Shown here one piece after another: positions 57,285 to 64,000 of a stretch of 64,000 bases of DNA (position 1 is its first letter; each line of letters begins with the position of its first letter). The notes beneath the pieces were generated by a model that saw only the letters and a program-made list of their open reading frames with translations, was not told where the DNA came from and did not search any database. The position numbers and the translations under genes are program-made. The DNA is from Micropterix aruncella (Eukaryota > Arthropoda > Insecta > Lepidoptera > Micropterigidae). The DNA lies in the NCBI GenBank assembly GCA_944548615.1, contig OX155957.1, positions 7,539,597 to 7,603,596 of the forward strand, read 5' to 3'.

Positions 57285-58090
57285 TTTTTTACACGACTGC
57301 CCAACAAATAATAAATTAAAAGTTAAAAAAAACACTGAAAACACGCTTTTATAAAGGCACGTAAAAAAAGCCGGTCCAAACACGGCTATGATACGATATT
57401 CCATCATCGAATGCCAGTGCCTATCTTCCGGCTTCATCATCAGACCTTGAAACCTAATCGTGTTCAAAGTTCATTCCAAAACTTTTTTAACAAGTCCAAA
57501 CACAGCTATGATACGATGTTCCATCATGAAGTTCCAGTTCATATCTTCCGACTCCATCATCAGATCAGTTCGACAGTACCATATTATTGTATTGTCATCA
57601 AAACTACATACAGCTGCCAATTTTTATGACGCTACGATCCTTGGAAGATGGTTAAATTAGCTACCTTAGATTCCATTACATAGTTAGTTACACATAGGTC
57701 GACCTAATAAAAGCGTGTTAAAAAGGAGTGTAATGTGTTCAGGATTCATCTATGTATATTTTTCGTTTCTTTATTCCACCATAACTTTAAACCCTTGAAC
57801 CGATTAAGAAGTGTGTAGTATTGTTAGAATGGTATTGCCATCCCCATATATTAATTGACATAATATTAAAAGGAGTAGTTGTCTAAATGTTCAAATGTCT
57901 AAATGTCCATAAATTAACATAAACAAGTGTTTAGTGTCAAATGAAAGGTCTGATTAAGTACAATCCGGAAATATACATTTATCTATATGTATAAATACAT
58001 AAATGTATGTTTAATAAAAAAAGGTAATGAAAATAATTTTAAATGCAATAGGTCCCTTGCTGTAACGGCAGTCGTGTTTTTATTCTTTCT
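57285..58090 (+). mobile_element. ACACGACTGCC-type repeat, copy f, with nested insertion
   Basis: Starts TTTTTTACACGACTGCCCAA, is interrupted after CCCAACAAA (~57307), resumes AAAAGGAGTGTAATGTGTTC (57722) and ends TAACGGCAGTCGTGTTTTTA (58060-58080). Confidence 0.65.
57307..57721. mobile_element. Nested insertion with ~125-bp direct duplication
   Basis: Bounded by inverted words AAAACACGCTTTTAT (57339) and AATAAAAGCGTGTTAAAA (57706). Inside, TCCAAACACGGCTATGATAC / TTCCATCATCGAATGCCAGT (57376) is repeated as TCCAAACACAGCTATGATAC / TTCCATCATGAAGTTCCAGT (57496). Probably a small non-autonomous DNA element. Confidence 0.5.
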
Positions 58091-58094
58091 AATA

Positions 58095-58600
58095 TATTTA
58101 TTTTTTTATAAAACCAGTATAATATAGTGATTTCTATTCCTACTCTTTCTGTGTCCATGTTGCAAGACTCTGAAACGATCTCCCGGGAAATCTACGAAAT
58201 TTGCTTTCTTTACTAATATTTAAGACACGTTAAGGATTCTAAGAAGTAATCAGTTCTTGCCTTTCCGTTCTCTTCCTCTCCCAATTTCCTCTCCTTTGCA
58301 CGTTTGTGCAGGTGCACTATTGAAATGCAACACTAGTTAATCGTTTAGTATGACTTTTTACAAAAGAAATATTTAATGATATACCTAACTTGCAGCTAGT
58401 AAGTATAACTTCTGAAAACTTTTTTGTAGTTTCTTTTCTTTACATACATCATAAAAAATAACATATAAGCATAATATATAACGGTAGTAAATCCAATGAT
58501 ATTATAAATTCTTTGCGATATAAGTATTACAAAATATGGTAAACAATACAAAACAAAGAAAATAAAAAAAATAATTTTAAATTAAGAGTTAAGATCGCTG
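58095..58600. other. AT-rich unassigned sequence
   Basis: Contains a weak LINE-tail-like stretch at 58140-58260 (CATGTTGCAAGACTCTGAAA...), not secure. Confidence 0.25.
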
Positions 58601-58607
58601 TGTATGC

Positions 58608-58750
58608 GGGTGTTGGTGTGTGTTTGTGTGATAAAGAGCTTGTATATGTACGTGCGTGTGTGCGCGTGTGTGTGTGTGTGTGTGTGCCAGCGTGTGCGTG
58701 AGTGTGTGTTTGTGTGTGTGTGTGTATCTGTAATGTGTATGTGCATGTGA
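58608..58750 (+). repeat. (TG)n-rich compound microsatellite
   Basis: Imperfect TGTGTG tracts mixed with TGTATG, TGCGTG and GTGAG words; longest pure run around 58667-58685. Confidence 0.9.
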
Positions 58751-58759
58751 GTGCTTGTA

Positions 58760-59910
58760 TGGGCATGTGGAAATGCGGGCTGCTAACTCAATCCTATCTG
58801 ATCGTCAGCTTTTTACGTACCTCCTTAATATAGGATCAACTCTTTTGGTGGTTAAATATATCAATATCGTTAAAGCCTACATTGTATGTGTATGCATGAA
58901 GAACATGCGTCAATTACCAATTGACACCATAGTTAGTGTTATACCTTGGTATGTAAAAAGTTAAGTGATCGCGCGTGAGTCGAGAAGGCGCTTGTATGCT
59001 CACCCTACTCAGGAGATATGGACTGTCCAACCCAGTATGAAGAATTATATGTACATTCATCATTTATCATTGATCATCAAAAATGATGATGAATGTACCG
59101 TTTTATAAACATTCATCATTTTTTTATGAAATGTATATATTGTTCTATATAAGAAGTTCCCACCTTTTTAATAGCAACTTAGGTTTTTAAATATTCCTGT
59201 CAATACGTCGATTTCGAATCGCAACGAGTCGTTTGACCGCTACTCGTAGCTCCTCAAGGTGATTCGGGGCGACTAAACAAGAAGTAGATAATCGCGTCGT
59301 CGAACTCTTACCACTTTACCACTTTGCCATCAAAAGTTAACCCGTTTCAGTCTGCGATTGGGAGAAATAATCCACTCGTAGTTAATGGATGGTCGTGGTT
59401 TTTTTACGCGAAAACTTCTACATGTTTACGTGCATGCCAACAGCTAACGTCGTCGATGTAACTGCCGTACTTTTATTAGAAATGCGGACTTGAAAGGCAA
59501 ACTTGCTAAACTACGACTCATCGAAGACCTATGGTGCTTTTGCATTGAGATGTGTCCGATTCTGGAGGTTAAGAGGCGTCCTTTGTATGCTGAAATGAGT
59601 GGATGTGTGTCTCCGGTTTAGTATGAGGACTTATTATGGAATCAACCTAACTTCGCGCTGTTGTGCTCTTTTGATGAAGGCTATCTTTAATCCGTTGGAC
59701 GCCAATAATGCCTATAGGCATTTTGCGACGTTTGACAGATCCGCGCGTAACCGTTTCGCGCCGGCTGACTAACAAGATTGATTACTAGGTAACAAAAAGG
59801 AATTCATAAAAAATCGATATGGTCGATATTTATTTACAAAATCGACAAAAAAGTTGCAGCGCAGTTTTCTACGCGCGAAGGTTGGCTTTCGATCGGTTAA
59901 ATAAAAAATC
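58760..59910. other. Unassigned sequence
   Basis: Includes a stem GTACATTCATCA (59051-59062) / TGATGAATGTAC (59087-59098) with a third partial copy ACATTCATCATTTTTTTATG at ~59109. No gene recognised. Confidence 0.3.
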
Positions 59911-59917
59911 GGTTGTG

Positions 59918-60466
59918 TCACCCCAAGACTTTCCTGACTAGTATCCGGGGAGGTGCGAAAAAACAGCGACATTTTTTACTCTAGTACCCCAAATTTGTAT
60001 GGCAGGTACCCCTAACGTTGGTCGTAAGTACCCCAAAAACTAATAGGTTCTTCCGATGGTTAACAGAAGCTTCTATGCCAAATTTTAACTTAGACAGATT
60101 AAGCGTCTGGGCGCTATCGCGGAAACAATTTTTTCGCCGGGAACCCCAAATTTGTATGGGAGGTACCACAACCGTAGGGCGTAGGGACTCCAAAAACTAA
60201 TGGGTTCCTCCGACGGTTAACAGAAGCTTATATACCAAATTTCAGCTCAATCCGATTAAGCGTCTGGGCGCTATCGTGGAAGAATACATACATACAGACA
60301 GACATACAGACATACAGACATACATACAGACAGAGATCGGTCTGGAAATAGTCTCAATCGTCTCAGGGAGTCTCAAAATATATATTCCCATCTTCATCTC
60401 AAAATTTTTTTTTAGCGCGATCACAATACTTTCCTTTCCGATAGGTCGTCAGGAAAGTAAAAAGAT
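59918..60466 (+). mobile_element. ACTTTCC-ended repeat, near complete
   Basis: Ends GTCACCCCAAGACTTTCCTG and TCGTCAGGAAAGTAAAA are inverted. The internal segment TTAGACAGATTAAGCGTCTG...GCGCTATCG occurs twice (59985-60115 and 60130-60270), showing an internal ~150-bp direct duplication, followed by (CAGACATA)n at 60285-60325. Confidence 0.65.
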
Positions 60467-60644
60467 AATGAGAAGGCCAAGTAACAATGCGAATAGAATA
60501 TTATTTGGGAATTAGCGTCTTTTGTTTCATATTTTTTATATTTGTTTTTAATGTTATTATATGTAATTAAATTATATATTTAAATATTTGAAGGGTTACG
60601 TGAAAGAACGATCAATGACAATTTATTTTTTTAAGACGATATAC

Positions 60645-61209
60645 ATTTTTAACCGACTTCAAAAAAGGAGGAGGTTAATCAATTTGGTTGTATCATTTTT
60701 TTTAATGTTTGTTACCTCAGAACTCGGCCATTTATAAGCCGATTTGGAAAATTCTTTTTTTATTCGGAAGAATGTACTTACAGATTGGTCACATTTATAT
60801 CAAAATCCTGTTCTGATGATAGGATCCATGAGGAATTGAGGAAACTTCTCAAATATTATCATATGAAATTGAAAATTTACATGTTGGTTCATTTCCGATG
60901 ACAATTCATTAATTTTATGGTAAGCATGACCTGATTCTACATGTTGGGTTGGCTCCCGACGAGAAAACTCCTCAACGGTCAACAGCACATACCCCAAATT
61001 TTGTATACTCATTCAGTTATGATAGCCCGTTCTAAGTTTTATCATGACATGGCTGCTGCACCCAAGGTTTGCTCCTGACGAGGGAACTCCTCAACGGTCA
61101 ACAGCACATACATGAAATTTTGTATACGCATTCAATTATGATAGCCCGTTCTAAGTATCAGAATGACATGGCTGCTGCACTTGAAAAAAATGGAGTAGGT
61201 TGTTTTTTT
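60645..61209 (+). mobile_element. ACCGACTTC-ended element with tandem units, copy 2
   Basis: Starts TTTTTAACCGACTTCAAAAA, then GGAGGAGGTTAATCAATTTG, two ~115-bp units (GACGAGGGAACTCCTCAACG...) and ends AAAAAAATGGAGTAGGTTGT. Close relative of 45688-46302. Confidence 0.7.
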
Positions 61210-61214
61210 GTTAA

Positions 61215-61980
61215 AATTTTGTCTATTATTTACGAAGTATAATTTTAAGTAAAATCCTATTTTTTTAGAAACTTAGCTATATTTCGTTTACAGAAAATAT
61301 ATTTCATTCTTAATCAAACAAACCCTAGCTAAAAGAACACATTTTAAGTGAGTACATTTTTAAAATCGAATAACCAAAAATTTTCAAAAGTTGATTTTGA
61401 TCGTTTTTTTTTTGTAACCCAGCATTTTCTTTAGTTTATATAATTTAGGTACATGTTTGAACGTGTCAAACACTTATTATGAAATTTCGTAAAGATGCCA
61501 TAAAGTAGGTACTTTCGCGGCTGTTTCCTTTGGTAGCTAAGGCTTTGCTGTCAATTTTTAAAAACCGTTTCACTCTGTTTGAAGAGTATTTCAATATATT
61601 ATTTAACAAGTATTACAATATCGCGATAACGCCACTCTGTCATTTACGCGGTATCCTTCGTCGTTCCTCAGTGGAAAAAAAAGAAACTGTCATCCGCTCG
61701 TAAAATATTCACGATCATGGAAATATCCGATGGAGAAATTGTCTGGCATCTCTTGCGCTTCGTCGACCGCGAATAATTGTGTCGCAAAACGCGCGATGAC
61801 ATGTGTCGTCGACCCACGAACGAGCAATTTCAATTTCGGCGGGAAAAATGACACCCGGGGTTACCTCACAAAAAAATATCCTGGCATTCCGTTTCGACTT
61901 TCCGTAAAAAAAACAAAATCGGAAAGACGATCAAGCATTGTGATCTAATAAAAGGTTTTTTTTTAAACTTTTAGCAAAAA
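61215..61980. other. Unassigned, with a GC-richer block
   Basis: The segment 61620-61870 (GTCATTTACGCGGTATCCTT, GCGCTTCGTCGACCGCGAAT) is not repeated in the window and could be conserved non-coding DNA. No coding evidence. Confidence 0.3.
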
Positions 61981-61989
61981 ATATATTCT

Positions 61990-62240
61990 GATATTCAGAA
62001 CAATTTAATGTTTTCGTGATTTTCGTGATTTCGGTCCGACAAAGTATATGTGTACCGAATATCAAGTCTCTAAGTCCAATATTTCGAGATTGAAGTATGA
62101 CTAGCGCGCTCCGATTTCAACCACAATCTTTTCAACTCTTGCCATGACCAAATGATGTTTGCATGCCAAGTTTCAGCTTAATCGGGCGAAGCTTTTGGGC
62201 GCTATCGTGGAGGAATACTAACAGACACACACAGAAGTGC
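61990..62240 (+). mobile_element. ACTTTCC-type repeat, internal part
   Basis: TGTGTACCGAATATCAAGTC, GATTTCAACCACAATCTTTT, TTTCAGCTTAATCGGGCGAA and GGGCGCTATCGTGGAGGAAT match the family core; both ends are lost. Confidence 0.5.
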
Positions 62241-62244
62241 GTCC

Positions 62245-63885
62245 CCCTTCGGCTACGTAACGACTAAATTTGGTTGCACATCAGAACTCCGTTGACTACG
62301 TAACGACCAATATTGGCGGCTTGCTCCCGGAGCGCACAGTAATATTATTTTCTAATTCGAACGCATCCTAAAATCCATACCAAATATCTCATTATTACCA
62401 TAGATAGATAGACGACCGCTAGAATAATTTCGCGCGTCATTTCGCGGATATTTCTGGTAAAATTCCATTGTCAAACATCATATTTTTTTTTTTTTCGAGA
62501 AATCAAAATTTTAATTGGTTTTTATGAGCTAATATCTAAATATTTTTGTACGTAAATAAGCGAAACGAAATATTACCTTTGATAGAGAATCTAATAAAGA
62601 TCACGATAGTATTTACAATTTCTAAATAGGGCTCCGTATTTTTCCGTAAGACAAGTACAAGTTAGAAATACCGAGTTTTTTTCACTTTTTTGACTTTCTC
62701 ATATTTATTCATATTTATCTATTTGTTTTACAAAATGAGATTTCAATATTCTACAAACAATATTTCAATGCGATCATTGAACAGTTATTTACTTATGATT
62801 TCTATAATAGTTCTATAGTTATGGTACTTTTTGTCGAGCGCGGCGATATTGCAAGAAATTCCAATAAATTGCCGCGGTCTGCCATAAAATTATGCCGCTA
62901 CTCGAAGGGTTAAAGTAGGATTACGGGCAACAGTTTTTGGCATTTCATGTTATCAGTTCTTTGCTACTGGATTTTTGTCGATAACATTTTAATTGTACAA
63001 TATTATGAATTATGAATTAAGTGGTTGTGAAAGTTCGTTTCGTCACCCGTATTTCGCGAAAGAGACAGATATGCGGAGCGTAAATGAGACGATAACATCG
63101 TCATTACCTAATATTCCAAATTGTAATATTGCTGCTGCCGCGACTCCATTTGTTCGAATGTCGCATGTGAATCGCATTAACTATAACAACTCGAGGGAGA
63201 GAAAAGTAGGGCAAGAAAGAAAAGGCGCTGAGACAAATCGAATTGCTAATCACTTAATACAGTACTCCTACCAATTGTATGTCCTCCTGATATTAAAAAC
63301 TTTTTGCTTCGAGGAACCGATCGATTTCAGATGGATTACGTTCCTATTTCGACTCAGTTTTATAGTAATTCCTTTGCCACCTCTCGTGACGTCACACACA
63401 GTTCGTTTTTCGATTGCCTTTCAAGCTGTCACCCGTACATCGGCGTCATTGTCCCGAAAAGGATGAAAACAAGGACGTTTCCCCCCTAAAGAGACGGCGG
63501 CGTCTCAGTTCACAAAGGAAACATATTTCTGACAATATCAAAAATGCGCACAGTTTTGGGACACAGGTGGGGGCGGCATATATATCGGAATAGTATTATA
63601 TGGAAAACATATTCCCCTAACAAAACAGCTGGTCTGGGGCAAATATCTGCTCGGTTTTCATAAGGCTCGGTCTCCATTTATGTAATGGACTTTTTTCCTG
63701 TGTGAACCTAATTTGTTTTCTATTACATTTTACTTCTCATAATAATCCAAGCAAATTGGCCCATAAATAGACAATCGGCTCAAATAATTCACATAGTTTT
63801 AAAATCGGTAGTTATTCCTCAAGATATCCTGATAAAAATACTGAAAGTCCCTGAGGCTAGGGCGGTAGCCGGGGGTGGCTCATAC
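62245..63885. other. Unassigned sequence
   Basis: AT-rich at first, mid-GC from ~63000. The 157-codon frame at 62993-63466 is the longest frame not explained by a mobile element. It has no recognisable domain, and its codon usage looks no different from the surroundings, so I do not call it a gene. Confidence 0.3.
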
Positions 63886-63894
63886 TCACACTCG

Positions 63895-64000
63895 TTCACA
63901 AGCTCAAAGTCGCGCAACGAGCCATTGAAAAAGCAATGCTTGCAGTTCCACTGCGTGATTGGATCCGAAATGAGGAAATCTGCAGATGAATCAAGGTCAC
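63895..64000 (+). pseudogene. RTE-type LINE fragment, continues past the window
   Basis: Frame from ~63899 reads KLKVAQRAIEKAMLAVPLRD followed by WIRNEEICR, a stop, and IKV. The consensus KL.VAQRAMER.MLGVSLRD.IRNE.IR..T.V is a hallmark of insect RTE-type endonuclease-reverse transcriptases, C-terminal to the palm. One in-frame stop is present. Confidence 0.75.

Noticed and set aside
62993..63466. 157-codon open frame on the + strand
   Set aside because: No recognisable domain, no homology I can name, ordinary composition for the region; chance frames of this length are expected in 64 kb.

Overview
This window looks like repeat-rich, AT-rich nuclear DNA of an insect, most probably a butterfly or moth. 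The main evidence is the mix of mobile elements: tRNA-derived SINEs, many 5'-truncated LINEs (RTE-like, CR1/Jockey-like and a restriction-endonuclease type), Helitrons, a mariner relic and many short inverted-repeat elements. Assignment to Lepidoptera rests on remembered family resemblance (for example elements starting with a TTTTAACCGACTTC terminus, and Helitrons starting TCTATACTAATATTATAAAG), not on a search. I see no intact host protein-coding gene, no rRNA and no functional tRNA gene. The only possible host-type coding sequence is a short piece of a MADF DNA-binding domain near 5.85 kb. The window is best read as intergenic or intronic DNA.

Layout. 0-6.3 kb: LINE tail, hairpin element, GC-rich element copy A, RTE relic, snap-back palindrome, MADF fragment. 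7-9.4 kb: minisatellite, LINE 3' end with RNase H remnant, SINE. 10-18 kb: inverted-repeat elements, LINE tail, GC-rich copy B, three 37-bp-unit minisatellites and a head-to-head SINE pair. 19-28 kb: LINE tails, GC-rich copy C, a Helitron carrying a GTCGAAAAA satellite, a 105-bp perfect palindrome between two (TA)n arrays, and four LINE fragments. 28-38 kb: inverted-repeat elements, hairpin element, LINE tails, mariner relic, GC-rich copy D, a REL-endonuclease LINE tail, SINE. 39-43 kb: an RTE LINE broken by at least three nested insertions, one exactly in its catalytic YVDD codons. 44-64 kb: Helitron, LINE fragments, GC-rich copies E, F and G, tandem-unit elements with ACCGACTTC ends, and an RTE fragment running off the window end.

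The most interesting items are: (1) a seven-copy, GC-rich, 0.5-0.7-kb element with no poly(A) tail, each copy flanked by a different 11-16-bp target-site duplication; (2) a four-copy hairpin family with variable 9-15-bp duplications and a hammerhead-like GAAAC-GTC motif, suggesting Penelope-type retroelements; (3) a Helitron whose A|T insertion site can be checked against other copies of its host repeat; (4) several perfect inverted duplications with short spacers, one of which can be shown by comparison with sister copies to have arisen by copying the opposite strand.
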